Below are positions 41,980-49,656 of a stretch of DNA of 49,656 nt, in pieces. Each line of letters begins with the position of its first letter. Position 1 is the first letter of the stretch. A program made the translations under genes and the position numbers. The notes under the pieces were generated by a model, which saw only the letters and a program-made list of their open reading frames with translations, had not been told where the DNA came from and searched no databases. The stretch comes from Streptomyces sp. SID11385 (GTDB lineage: Bacteria; Actinomycetota; Actinomycetes; Streptomycetales; Streptomycetaceae), in NCBI RefSeq assembly GCF_010548245.1, contig NZ_JAAGLR010000492.1, forward strand, positions 1-49,656, written 5' to 3'.

Positions 41980-43230
41980 ATGACCGAGTCGACCGCGACC
42001 ACCGCCACCGAGGACCAGCCCGAGGTTCTTCCCTACAATCCCTTCGACCCCGCCTTCCACTCCGACCCGTACGCCACCTACCGCGCACTGCGCGCCACGC
42101 ACGGCTCGGTGGTGCGCACCGGCGCCGGTGTGGCCGTGCTGGGCTACAAGGACGTCATGGGGGTGCTGCGCAACCCGAAGCTGGGGCGCGGCGAGGGCGC
42201 CGGGTACCAGGACACGCTGATACCGACGCCCGAGGGCCTCCGGCCGGCCGTGATGTTCATGGACCCGCCGGACCACACCCGCATCCGCGCGCTCGTCAAC
42301 AAGGCCTTCACGCCGCGCGCCGTGGAACGGCTGCGGGGGCCCGCCGAGCAACTGGCGGCGAAGCTCGTCGCCGCGGCCGCGGAGATCTCCGCCGCGCAGG
42401 GGCAGGTCGACCTGACCTCCACCCTCTTCCGCCCGTTCGGCGCGGGGGTGCTCAACATCCTTGTCGGCGTCCCCGAGTCCTACCTCGCGCAGTGCATCGA
42501 GTACGCCAACGACGCGGGCCGGGGCCTCGACCCCGCATACACCCTCGCCCCCGAGGCCCTCGCCAACCGCATGAAGGCGCGGGACGGCTACGTCGAAATG
42601 GCCACCGAACTGATCGAGAAGCGTCGCGAGCACCCCGTCGACGACCTCATGAGCGAACTAGTGCTCGCCGAGCAGGACGGTGAACACCTCACGGAGATCG
42701 AGCTGCTCACCACCGTGGCGAATGTTTTTCTGGCCGGTTTCAGCGCCCCGCAGGCCGCCATGGGACTCGCCGCCCTCGCCCTGCTGCGCCACCCCGACCA
42801 GCGCGAGTGGTACGGCGCGCACCCCGAGGAGGCCCCCGCGTCGGTCGAGGAGCTGCTGCGCTTCGACTCGGCGGTTCAGCTCATCAACCGCACGGTCCTG
42901 CAGGACACCGAGGTCGGCGGCGTGCAGGTGCGCGAGGGCGAGGAGGTCTTCATGCTCCTCGGGGCGGCGAACCGCGACCCCGCGATCTACGAGGAGGCGG
43001 ACCGGCTCGACCTGTCGCGGCGCAGCGGCGTCAGGAACATCGGTTTCGGCCACGGCATCCACTTCTGCGTCGCCGCTCCGATCGCCAAGTTGGGGATTGA
43101 GGTCGTTCTCAACGCCCTTGCCCCGTACGATATTGAGCTGGTTACGCCGGACCCGGCGACCAACGGCGCGCTCGCGATCCGCAGTCTCGCCGAACTGCCG
43201 GTGACCATTCGGCCGCGGACGGCCGGTTGA
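41980..43230 (+). CDS. Cytochrome P450 lacking the I-helix acid and threonine
   Basis: The 416-residue P450 has ExxR (Glu291-Arg294 in EELLRF) and heme Cys363 in FGHGIHFCVAAP, where Ala replaces the Gly two residues after Cys. The I helix reads LAGFSAPQAA (251-260): both the acidic residue and the Thr of AGxET are absent (Ser255, Ala256). AGAGGGAG precedes the ATG. Tandem with the first P450 and equally unusual, it may work with it on one intermediate. Peroxide use, cyclisation, coupling or substrate-assisted catalysis are possible. Confidence 0.9.
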   Translation: MTESTATTATEDQPEVLPYNPFDPAFHSDPYATYRALRATHGSVVRTGAGVAVLGYKDVMGVLRNPKLGRGEGAGYQDTLIPTPEGLRPAVMFMDPPDHTRIRALVNKAFTPRAVERLRGPAEQLAAKLVAAAAEISAAQGQVDLTSTLFRPFGAGVLNILVGVPESYLAQCIEYANDAGRGLDPAYTLAPEALANRMKARDGYVEMATELIEKRREHPVDDLMSELVLAEQDGEHLTEIELLTTVANVFLAGFSAPQAAMGLAALALLRHPDQREWYGAHPEEAPASVEELLRFDSAVQLINRTVLQDTEVGGVQVREGEEVFMLLGAANRDPAIYEEADRLDLSRRSGVRNIGFGHGIHFCVAAPIAKLGIEVVLNALAPYDIELVTPDPATNGALAIRSLAELPVTIRPRTAG

Positions 43231-43285
43231 GGTCTTCCCTCCGCGAAGTAACCCCTTTCCTACGAAATCCAAGGAGCAGCAGCGC

Positions 43286-43636
43286 GTGAGCGACGTCACC
43301 ACTGTGGCCAAGAAGTACATCGAGACCTGGAACATCACGGACGCCGAGGAACGCCGGCGTGTCATCGGCGAGTTGTTCACGGAGGACACCGAGTACGCGG
43401 ACCCCAACACGCACGTCACGGGCCGGGCGGCCCTCGACGCGTACATCGCCGAGACGCAGCGGCAGATCCCCGGCGGGGTCTTCACGCTGGCCGGCGAGGT
43501 GAGCACCCACCACGACTTCGGGCGCTTCACCTGGCAGGTCGGCCCCGCAGGGGGCGGCGCGCCGTTCGCCGTGGGCTATGACTTCATCGCGGTGGAGGGC
43601 GGCAGGGTGAGCCGTCTGTACGGCTTCTTCTCCTGA
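43286..43636 (+). CDS. SnoaL/NTF2-like protein
   Basis: The 116-residue protein has the NTF2-like cone fold pattern: AKKYIETWNITDAEERRRVI, ELFTEDTEYADPNTHVTGRA, then strands FTLAGEVSTHHDFGRFTWQV and FIAVEGGRVSRLYGFF. The GTG start follows AAGGAG. Members act as cyclases, hydroxylases, epoxide hydrolases or isomerases in polyketide pathways. It is the last gene of the dehydrogenase-P450-P450 operon, followed by a very strong terminator. Confidence 0.82.
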   Translation: MSDVTTVAKKYIETWNITDAEERRRVIGELFTEDTEYADPNTHVTGRAALDAYIAETQRQIPGGVFTLAGEVSTHHDFGRFTWQVGPAGGGAPFAVGYDFIAVEGGRVSRLYGFFS

Positions 43637-43637
43637 C

Positions 43638-43695
43638 GCGGAGTATGGCGAAAGGCCACCGGACCCAGGTCCGGTGGCCTTTCGCCATACTCCGC
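43638..43695. terminator. Exceptionally long perfect hairpin between convergent operons
   Basis: A 28-bp perfect stem (43638-43665 with 43668-43695) with a nominal two-base centre (CA) separates the P450 operon and the carboxylase operon. The arm contains GGCGAAAGGCCACCGGACC. Confidence 0.9.
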
Positions 43696-43703
43696 CAGGG
43701 CGG

Positions 43704-45494
43704 TCAGTCCACGATCTCGCAGATGGCCGCACCCGAGGAGAGAGCCGCCCCGGCCGCCGCGGACAGCGCCTTGATCCTGCCGGTCCGGTGCGCGTGCAGG
43801 GGCTGTTCCATCTTCATGGCCTCCAGAACGAGGACGAGTTCCCCCTCCACGACCTCCTGGCCCTCCTCGACCGCGACCTTCACCACGGTGCCCTGCATCG
43901 GGGAGAGGAGCGTGTCGCCCGCGAGGCCCTGCCCGGCCCGCTGAGGTCCGCGCCGCTTGGTCCTGGCCGTGTTCGCGGGACCCGACCGTGCCTGCGGCAC
44001 GGTGAACGAGGAGGGCAGGGAGACCTCCAGGCGCTTCCCGTCCACCTCCACCACGAGGGTCTCGCGGTCGTCCGCCTTCTCCTCCTCCGCCCGGCCGGGC
44101 GGGGCGAAGGGGGCGATGCCGCCGGAGAACTCGGTCTCGATCCAGCGGGTGTGCACCTCGAACGGGCCTTCGCTGCCCAGTAGTTCGGGTGTGAAGGCGG
44201 GGTCCTCGACCACCGCGCGATGGAAGGGCAGGGCGGTCGCCATGCCCTCGACGCGGAACTCCGCGAGCGCGCGGGCCGCGCGCTGGAGCGCCTCCCGGCG
44301 GGTGCGGCCCGTCACGACGAGCTTCGCGAGCAGGGAGTCCCAGGCGGGGCCGATCACGCTGCCCGTCTCCACCCCCGAGTCGAGCCGGACACCGGGGCCG
44401 GAGGGCGGCTCGAAGGCGGTGATGGTGCCGGGAGCAGGCAGGAACCCCCGGCCGGGGTCCTCGCCGTTGATCCGGAACTCGAACGAGTGTCCCCGCCCCG
44501 GAGGGTCGTCGTACCCCAGTTCCTCGCCCTCGGCGATACGGAACATCTCCCGCACGAGGTCGATGCCTGCCACCTCCTCCGTCACCGGGTGCTCGACCTG
44601 GAGCCGCGTGTTGACCTCCAGGAAGGAGATGGTGCCGTCCCGTGCGACCAGGAACTCGCAGGTCCCCGCCCCCTCGTACCCGGCTTCGCGCAGGATCGCT
44701 TTCGAGGCGCGGTACAGCTCGGCGAGTTGCTCGTGCGACAGGTAGGGCGCGGGGGCCTCCTCCACCAGCTTCTGATGGCGCCGCTGAAGGGAGCAGTCCC
44801 GGGTGGAGACCACCACCACGTTGCCGTGCCGGTCCGCCAGGCACTGCGTCTCCACGTGCCGCGGCCGGTCCAGGTAGCGCTCGACGAAGCACTCCCCGCG
44901 GCCGAAGGCGGACACCGCCTCGCGAACGGCCGACTCGTAGAGTTCGGGGATCTCCGCCATCTTCCAGGCGACCTTGAGCCCTCTCCCGCCGCCGCCGAAG
45001 GCCGCTTTCACGGCGATGGGCAGTCCGTGCTCCTCGGCGAAGGCCACGGCCTCCTCGGCCCCGGAGACCGGATCGGGGGTACCGGCGACGAGCGGGGCCC
45101 GTGCCCGCCGGGCGATGCGGCGGGCGGCGACCTTGTCCCCGAGGGCGCGGATCGCCCGCGGGGGAGGGCCGATCCACACCAGCCCGGCGTCCAGGACCGC
45201 TTGCGCGAAATCGGCGTTCTCCGAGAGGAAGCCGTACCCGGGGTGCACCGCGTCCGCGCCGGAGGCGCGCGCGGCACGCAGCACCTTCGCGAAGTCCAGA
45301 TAGCTGTCGGCGGGGGTGTCCCCGCCCAGCAGGTACGCCTCATCGGCGGCGCGGACGTGCGGGGCCCCGCGGTCAGGCTCGGCGTACACGGCGACGCTGG
45401 TGATTCCCGCGTCCCGGCACGCGCGGGCCACGCGCACGGCTATCTCGCCGCGGTTGGCGATGAGCACCTTCCGCAGTCTCCTGACAGTGCTCAC
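43704..45494 (-). CDS. Acyl-CoA carboxylase alpha chain (biotin carboxylase + BCCP)
   Basis: The 596-residue protein joins a biotin carboxylase ([17 protein letters not shown] at the N-terminus; [14 protein letters not shown]; glycine-rich [37 protein letters not shown]) to a C-terminal biotinyl domain with LEAMKMEQ (Lys about 561). The GTG at 45494 is used because GGAGG lies eight bases upstream and its GTGA overlaps the epsilon-subunit stop. It is the last gene of a five-gene minus-strand operon and would carboxylate acetyl-, propionyl- or longer acyl-CoA to supply PKS extender units. Confidence 0.93.
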   Translation of the reverse strand: MSTVRRLRKVLIANRGEIAVRVARACRDAGITSVAVYAEPDRGAPHVRAADEAYLLGGDTPADSYLDFAKVLRAARASGADAVHPGYGFLSENADFAQAVLDAGLVWIGPPPRAIRALGDKVAARRIARRARAPLVAGTPDPVSGAEEAVAFAEEHGLPIAVKAAFGGGGRGLKVAWKMAEIPELYESAVREAVSAFGRGECFVERYLDRPRHVETQCLADRHGNVVVVSTRDCSLQRRHQKLVEEAPAPYLSHEQLAELYRASKAILREAGYEGAGTCEFLVARDGTISFLEVNTRLQVEHPVTEEVAGIDLVREMFRIAEGEELGYDDPPGRGHSFEFRINGEDPGRGFLPAPGTITAFEPPSGPGVRLDSGVETGSVIGPAWDSLLAKLVVTGRTRREALQRAARALAEFRVEGMATALPFHRAVVEDPAFTPELLGSEGPFEVHTRWIETEFSGGIAPFAPPGRAEEEKADDRETLVVEVDGKRLEVSLPSSFTVPQARSGPANTARTKRRGPQRAGQGLAGDTLLSPMQGTVVKVAVEEGQEVVEGELVLVLEAMKMEQPLHAHRTGRIKALSAAAGAALSSGAAICEIVD

Positions 45495-45691
45495 GACGCG
45501 AACCTCCAAGAGCCCGCCCCGGCGGGGTACCGACGCCCGCCCCTGCTCCAGCGCACGTCCAGGGGCGAGGGGTAGCGCTGTTCCCGTACCGGCGCGGGTT
45601 CCGGCGACGGCCGTGCCATGAGGAGGACCGCCACCAGAGCGGCCAGTTCCTCCGGGGCCGGATTGCCCCGGATCACCTTCATCGTGCTCAT
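45491..45691 (-). CDS. Acyl-CoA carboxylase epsilon subunit
   Basis: The 66-residue protein begins with [21 protein letters not shown] and ends with a W-rich tail ([15 protein letters not shown]), the standard pattern of actinobacterial AccE/PccE subunits that stabilise the alpha-beta complex. GGAGG lies eight bases before the ATG. Its stop overlaps the start of the alpha chain, showing translational coupling. Confidence 0.88.
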   Translation of the reverse strand: MSTMKVIRGNPAPEELAALVAVLLMARPSPEPAPVREQRYPSPLDVRWSRGGRRYPAGAGSWRFAS

Positions 45692-45708
45692 CTCGTCGTT
45701 CCTCCCTC

Positions 45709-47256
45709 TCACGCGGGGACGTTGCCGTGCTTGCGCGACGGCAGGTCGGCGTGTTTCGTGCGCAGCATGTCCAGCGCGCGGATCAGGGTGCGGCGGGTGT
45801 CCCGGGGATCGATGACGTCGTCGACGAGCCCGCGTTCCGCCGCGTAATAGGGGTGCATCAGCTCGCTCCGGTACTCCTCGATCTTCCGCAGCCGCTCGGC
45901 CTCGGGGTCCTCCGCCGTGTTGATCTCCCTGCGGAAGATGACATTCGCGGCCCCCTCGGCGCCCATCACCGCGATCTCGTTGGAGGGCCAGGCCAGCGCC
46001 ACGTCCGTCCCGATGGAACGCGAGTCCATGACGATGTAGGCACCGCCGTACGCCTTGCGCACCACCAGCGACACCCGCGGAACCGTCGCGTTGCAGTAGG
46101 CGTACAGCAGCTTCGCGCCGTGCCGGATGATGCCGCCGTGCTCCTGGTCCACGCCCGGCAGGAAGCCCGGCACGTCGACGAGCGAGACCAGCGGAATGTT
46201 GAAGGAGTCGCAGGTGGAGACGAAGCGGGCCGCCTTCTCGCTCGCGTGGATGTCGAGCACGCCCGCCTTGGACGAAGGCTGGTTGGCGACGATCCCGACG
46301 ACGTGCCCGTCCAGCCGGGCCAGCGCGCAGACGATGTTCGTCGCCCACGCCGTGTGCACCTCGAAGTAGTCGCCGGAGTCGACGACCTCCTCGATGACCG
46401 CGCGCATGTCGTAGGCCTGGTTGGGGTCCGCGGGCACGAGGTCGAGCAGGGCGTCGTTGCGGCGGTCCGCCGGGTCCGCGGTGGGCTCCACCGGGGGCAG
46501 CTCGCGGTTGTTCGCCGGGAGGAGCGAGAGGAGGTAGCGCACCTCCTCCAGGCACGTCTCCTCGTCGTCGTACGCGAACTGCGCGACCCCCGAGACGGAG
46601 GCGTGCACATCGGCGCCGCCGAGGCCGTTCATGGTGACCGATTCCCCGGTCACGGCCTCCACCACGTCGGGACCGGTGATGAACATCTGGGCCGTCTCGC
46701 GGACCATGAAGACGAAGTCGGTGAGCGCCGGCGAGTACGCCGCCCCTCCGGCGCACGGGCCGAGCATCACGCTGAGCTGCGGGATCACCCCCGAGTTGCG
46801 GGTGTTGCGGCTGAAGATGCCGCCGTACCCGGCGAGGGCCGTGACGCCCTCCTGGATGCGGGCCCCGGCCCCGTCGTTGAGGCTGACCAGCGGGGCCCCG
46901 GAGGCCGCGGCCAGGTCCATGAGCTTGTGGATCTTGGCGGCGTGGGCCTCGCCCAGGGCGCCGCCGAAGACCCGGAAGTCGTGCGCGTAGACGAAGACGG
47001 TGCGGCCGTGGACGGTGCCCCAGCCGGTGATCACCCCGTCGCCTGGATAGCGCTTCTTCTCCAGGCCGAAGCCCGTGGCGCGGTGGCGCCGCAGCGGTTC
47101 GATCTCCTGGAAGGAGTCCTTGTCTAGGAGGAGGGAGATCCGCTCGTGGGCGGTCAGCTTCCCGCGTGCGTGCTGGCGTTCGGTGGCGTCGGGGGTGGGG
47201 CCCTCGCTCACCGCCTCTTTGAGGGCGCGCAGTGCGGCGAGGTCTTCTTCCATCAT
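45709..47256 (-). CDS. Acyl-CoA carboxylase beta chain (carboxyltransferase)
   Basis: The 515-residue protein has the two crotonase-like halves of PccB/AccD: N-terminal [21 protein letters not shown], oxyanion loop [19 protein letters not shown], acyl-CoA site [17 protein letters not shown], and in the second half [16 protein letters not shown] and [19 protein letters not shown] with AYGGAYIVM. The residue that sets acetyl versus propionyl preference lies in the [16 protein letters not shown] region, whose Asp suggests propionyl-CoA or larger substrates. AGGAG serves ATG 47256, with GTG 47259 and ATG 47253 as alternatives. Confidence 0.93.
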   Translation of the reverse strand: MMEEDLAALRALKEAVSEGPTPDATERQHARGKLTAHERISLLLDKDSFQEIEPLRRHRATGFGLEKKRYPGDGVITGWGTVHGRTVFVYAHDFRVFGGALGEAHAAKIHKLMDLAAASGAPLVSLNDGAGARIQEGVTALAGYGGIFSRNTRNSGVIPQLSVMLGPCAGGAAYSPALTDFVFMVRETAQMFITGPDVVEAVTGESVTMNGLGGADVHASVSGVAQFAYDDEETCLEEVRYLLSLLPANNRELPPVEPTADPADRRNDALLDLVPADPNQAYDMRAVIEEVVDSGDYFEVHTAWATNIVCALARLDGHVVGIVANQPSSKAGVLDIHASEKAARFVSTCDSFNIPLVSLVDVPGFLPGVDQEHGGIIRHGAKLLYAYCNATVPRVSLVVRKAYGGAYIVMDSRSIGTDVALAWPSNEIAVMGAEGAANVIFRREINTAEDPEAERLRKIEEYRSELMHPYYAAERGLVDDVIDPRDTRRTLIRALDMLRTKHADLPSRKHGNVPA

Positions 47257-47317
47257 CACGCCGTGCTCCTTCTCGGCATGGGCGCCGGCCGTGAGGGCCG
47301 ACGCGAAGCGGTCGGGG

Positions 47318-48784
47318 TCATGCCGCGTAAGTGGCGAGCAGGTGCCGCAGGCGTTCCCAGTCGGCGGACGTCGCGCCGCTGGCGGCGACGTAGCCGTCGG
47401 GCCGCAGCAGGACGAAGCCCCGCCCGCGCCGGTCCACGTGGGTGTGGGCGACGACGTCGGGCCACTTGGCGGCGAGCGCCCGTCCACGCTGACGGTGCTC
47501 GGAGGTGCCGAGGGTCACCAGGCGGTGGACGTCCTCGGCCGGAGAACTGTCGAACCAGTGGGAGGACCGCGTACCGGGGTGGGGCAGTCCGCGCCCGGCC
47601 GGGCCCCCCGTTGCGTACCGCACGCGCCAGCCCGAGAGCAGGGGGGCGAACCAACGGCGCAGCAGTCCGAGCGATTCCATGCCGGACCACAGCGAGTTGC
47701 GCACGTGCGCGGCGCCGGGGCCGAGAGTGAAGACGCGGAGGAACTGGTGGGTGTTGCGGACGATCTGCTCGGCGGCCTGCCTGCGTTCGCTCCCGTAGGA
47801 CTCCAGCACTTCGGCGGAGAGCCGCCCCGCGAGGACCCCGGCGAGCTTCCAGGCGAGGTTGTGCGCGTCCTGGATGCCCAGGTTGAGTCCCTGCCCGCCG
47901 AGGGGCGAGTGGGTGTGCGCCGCGTCACCGACGAGGAACACGCGTCCCTCGCGAAGCCGGGCGGCGATCCGCTCCTGGCTGCTGAACATGTTGACCATGT
48001 CGAGCGAGGTGACCCGCAGTCCGCCGGGGCCGCGTGCGTCGAGGAGCGTCTGCACGCCCTCCTCGGTGAGCGGGTGGTCCGCCGCCACCGCGGCCGAGAC
48101 ACGGACGCGGTCGCCCGGCATCGACGCGAAGACGACGGAGCCCGCGGCGCCCATGAAGTAGTGCACCGCGTCGTCGGCGGGCCGGCCGGCGATCTTCCCC
48201 TCCGCCAGCAGGAAATGGACCGCCACCGGGGCGCCCTCGAAGGCGATGCCGAGGTGTTCCCGCACCCGGCTGCGCACGCCGTCGGCGGCGATCACCCAGG
48301 CGGCCCGCAACGTTCCGGTCCCCTCGCTGCCCTCGTCCCCCTCGCCGCCCTCGGCCGCCTCCGCACCCCGGATCGCCAGGGTGACCCCGGTCGGGCCGGG
48401 GTCGATCCCGGTCACCTCGATGCCGCGCTCGACGCGCCCGCCGAGCTGCGCCAGGCGGCGCTCCAGCAGCGTGCAGGTGTCCTGCTGCGGGAGCATCAGG
48501 GGCTCGTTGTGCGCGCCCAGAGTGATGCGCAGGGTGCGGCCCGTGCCCAGGTGGTACTCGTTGGCGGCGATCCGCAGGCCCAGCTTGTGCGCCTCGTCGA
48601 GGACGCCCAGTTCCCGCAGGACCCGCAGCGTCGGCGCGTGCAACTGCACCGCGCGGGACCCGCTCTGCGGGAGCGCCTGCGCCTCCAGCACCCGTGCGCG
48701 CACGCCGCGTTGCCACAGCGCGCACGCCGTGGCCAGCCCGACCGGGCCCGCGCCCACGATGACGACGTCCCTCTGGTCGTTCAT
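47318..48784 (-). CDS. FAD-dependent monooxygenase (class A, tailoring)
   Basis: The 488-residue protein has VVIVGAGPVGLATACALWQRG at the N-terminus, the DG motif in VIAADGVRSRVREHL, the GD motif FLVGDAAHTHSPLGGQG, and a C-terminal thioredoxin-like part ending GFVLLRPDGYVAASG. It belongs to the para-hydroxybenzoate-hydroxylase-like monooxygenases common in polyketide tailoring. An acidic insert of Gly/Glu repeats lies near residue 155. ATG 48784 follows AGAGGGGG and lies 29 bases after the thioesterase stop. Epoxidation, hydroxylation or Baeyer-Villiger-type oxidation are all possible. Confidence 0.9.
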   Translation of the reverse strand: MNDQRDVVIVGAGPVGLATACALWQRGVRARVLEAQALPQSGSRAVQLHAPTLRVLRELGVLDEAHKLGLRIAANEYHLGTGRTLRITLGAHNEPLMLPQQDTCTLLERRLAQLGGRVERGIEVTGIDPGPTGVTLAIRGAEAAEGGEGDEGSEGTGTLRAAWVIAADGVRSRVREHLGIAFEGAPVAVHFLLAEGKIAGRPADDAVHYFMGAAGSVVFASMPGDRVRVSAAVAADHPLTEEGVQTLLDARGPGGLRVTSLDMVNMFSSQERIAARLREGRVFLVGDAAHTHSPLGGQGLNLGIQDAHNLAWKLAGVLAGRLSAEVLESYGSERRQAAEQIVRNTHQFLRVFTLGPGAAHVRNSLWSGMESLGLLRRWFAPLLSGWRVRYATGGPAGRGLPHPGTRSSHWFDSSPAEDVHRLVTLGTSEHRQRGRALAAKWPDVVAHTHVDRRGRGFVLLRPDGYVAASGATSADWERLRHLLATYAA

Positions 48785-48813
48785 GTCCCCCTCTTCCCTT
48801 GCCCCGGTCCGCG

Positions 48814-49656
48814 TCATGACTGCTCCCTCTCGGCCCGGGACGCGAGCCAGTCGCCGAGTGCCGCGGCGGCGGCCGGGGCGTGGTCCTCGATCAGTGAGAA
48901 ATGGTCACCGGACACCTCGGCCATGTCGTGGCGCTGCGACCACGAGGCCCTCGGCGCCGTGCCCTCCGCGGTACCCGGCAGGTGCAGCAGGGGCCGGATC
49001 ATGAGCGTCGGGGTCTTCACCGGGCCTGGCCGCCAGCCCTTCAGCAACTCCAGGTACCGGCCCATCGCCTGGAAGGCGGCCTCGTCGACGGGCCCCAGGT
49101 CCGCCATGCGCCCGGCCATCCCGGCGAGCAGCGCCGGGGTCGCCTCGCGCAGCGCCGCGTCGTCCGGCACATAGGTGTCGAGCAGCACCAGCGCCTCGGG
49201 GAAGAGGCCGCCGGCCTCCAGCAGCCGTACCGCCTCGTGCGCGAGGACACCACCGGAGGAGTAGCCGGCCACCACGAAGGGCTTGCCGTCCGCGCCCTCG
49301 CGCAGGGCCCTCGCCGTCGTCTCCGCCAGCGCGGTCAGCGAGGCGGGCAGCGGCTCGCCCGCGCGGAAGCCCGGCAGCGACAGCGCCAGCACGTCCCGTG
49401 TTCCGGCGAAGCCTCCCGCGAAACGGGCCATCAGGTGCGGGCCCGAACTCGCCAGGACCGTCGGCACGCACAACACGCGTGCCCCGGCGGAACCTTCGGC
49501 CAGTCGCGTCCACGGCAGGGTGTCCGCCTCCTCCGGCCGCGCGAAGGAGGGCCGGCGCCGGGCCTCGGCTTCGAGCCCGGCGAGCGCCCGCGCCCCGTCG
49601 CCGTCGCGGAACGCGGCGAGGAGCTTCCCGGCCGCCTCGGCGGTGTCCTGCGCGGG
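48814..49656 (-). CDS. C-terminal thioesterase of a type I polyketide (or mixed) synthase, 5' end outside window
   Basis: The frame is open to the right edge, so only the last 280 residues are visible. They form a type I thioesterase: VLCVPTVLASSGPHLMARFA, nucleophile elbow AGYSSGGVLAHEAVRLL, Asp in LVLLDTYVPDD, and His in VSGDHFSLIEDHA. Before it lies a linker rich in Ala, Arg and Glu (AGLEAEARRRPSFARPEE), typical between the last carrier protein and the TE. It would release or cyclise the finished chain. An isolated TE cannot be ruled out, because no ACP is in view. Confidence 0.85.
   Translation of the reverse strand, partial: PAQDTAEAAGKLLAAFRDGDGARALAGLEAEARRRPSFARPEEADTLPWTRLAEGSAGARVLCVPTVLASSGPHLMARFAGGFAGTRDVLALSLPGFRAGEPLPASLTALAETTARALREGADGKPFVVAGYSSGGVLAHEAVRLLEAGGLFPEALVLLDTYVPDDAALREATPALLAGMAGRMADLGPVDEAAFQAMGRYLELLKGWRPGPVKTPTLMIRPLLHLPGTAEGTAPRASWSQRHDMAEVSGDHFSLIEDHAPAAAAALGDWLASRAEREQS

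Overview
The window is very GC-rich, with strong G/C preference at third codon positions, GTG/TTG starts and long spurious open frames opposite real genes. Gene families (LAL-type LuxR regulator, MmyB-type regulator, secreted GH2 beta-galactosidase, actinobacterial acyl-CoA carboxylase with epsilon subunit, type I polyketide thioesterase) point to Streptomyces or a close relative. It looks like accessory chromosome: an IS scar, gene remnants, a specialised catabolic island and one edge of a polyketide gene cluster.

Layout. (1) 1-1722: the right end of an IS5-family element that has cut off the front of an ABC exporter gene. (2) 1960-16265: a catabolic island. A GntR/FCD regulator (12346-13035) is surrounded by five copies of a TGTTATCA-centred motif lying in front of each transcription unit: alpha/beta hydrolase + FAD hydroxylase (+); a broken extradiol dioxygenase, FAH-type hydrolase/hydratase, HIT-like protein and NAD(P)-binding protein (-); an intact extradiol dioxygenase, DapA-like protein, flavin reductase and flavin monooxygenase (-); the regulator itself; and a thiamine-diphosphate E1/transketolase-like enzyme (+). 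The enzyme set fits phenol hydroxylation, meta ring cleavage and processing of the 2-oxo products. The substrate is unknown. Several members are damaged or odd: one dioxygenase has an 11-bp-repeat deletion plus a frameshift, one NmrA gene is fused to the tail of an NTF2-like gene, and the DapA-like protein lacks the Schiff-base lysine. (3) 16353-29000: unlinked genes, namely a huge secreted beta-galactosidase with a LamG domain nested in its catalytic domain, a DUF998 membrane protein, a secreted ricin-type lectin, a divergent LysR/oxidoreductase pair, a small DUF551-like protein, and a divergent MmyB-regulator/SDR pair. Two stretches (21725-22241 and 22353-23316) hold no convincing gene apart from a 36-residue peptide. 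(4) 29081-32179: a scar with the first 35 codons of a 3-oxoadipate enol-lactonase, an excisionase-like gene, the 5' half of a tRNA-Arg(UCU)-like gene, and then about 2 kb without a recognisable gene. (5) 32180-49656: the border of a type I polyketide cluster. It has a LAL activator, type II thioesterase, MFS exporter with its TetR repressor, an operon of acyl-CoA dehydrogenase, two P450s and a SnoaL-like protein, and a convergent operon of PKS thioesterase end, FAD monooxygenase and a three-subunit acyl-CoA carboxylase. The PKS runs off the right edge.

How the genes work together (inference). The catabolic island looks like one regulon under the GntR protein. In the polyketide cluster the carboxylase would supply (alkyl)malonyl-CoA, the PKS ends in a thioesterase, the type II thioesterase edits, and the dehydrogenase, P450s, SnoaL-like and FAD enzymes tailor the product. 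Both P450s have lost the normal acid/threonine pair of the I helix, which suggests unusual oxidative chemistry.
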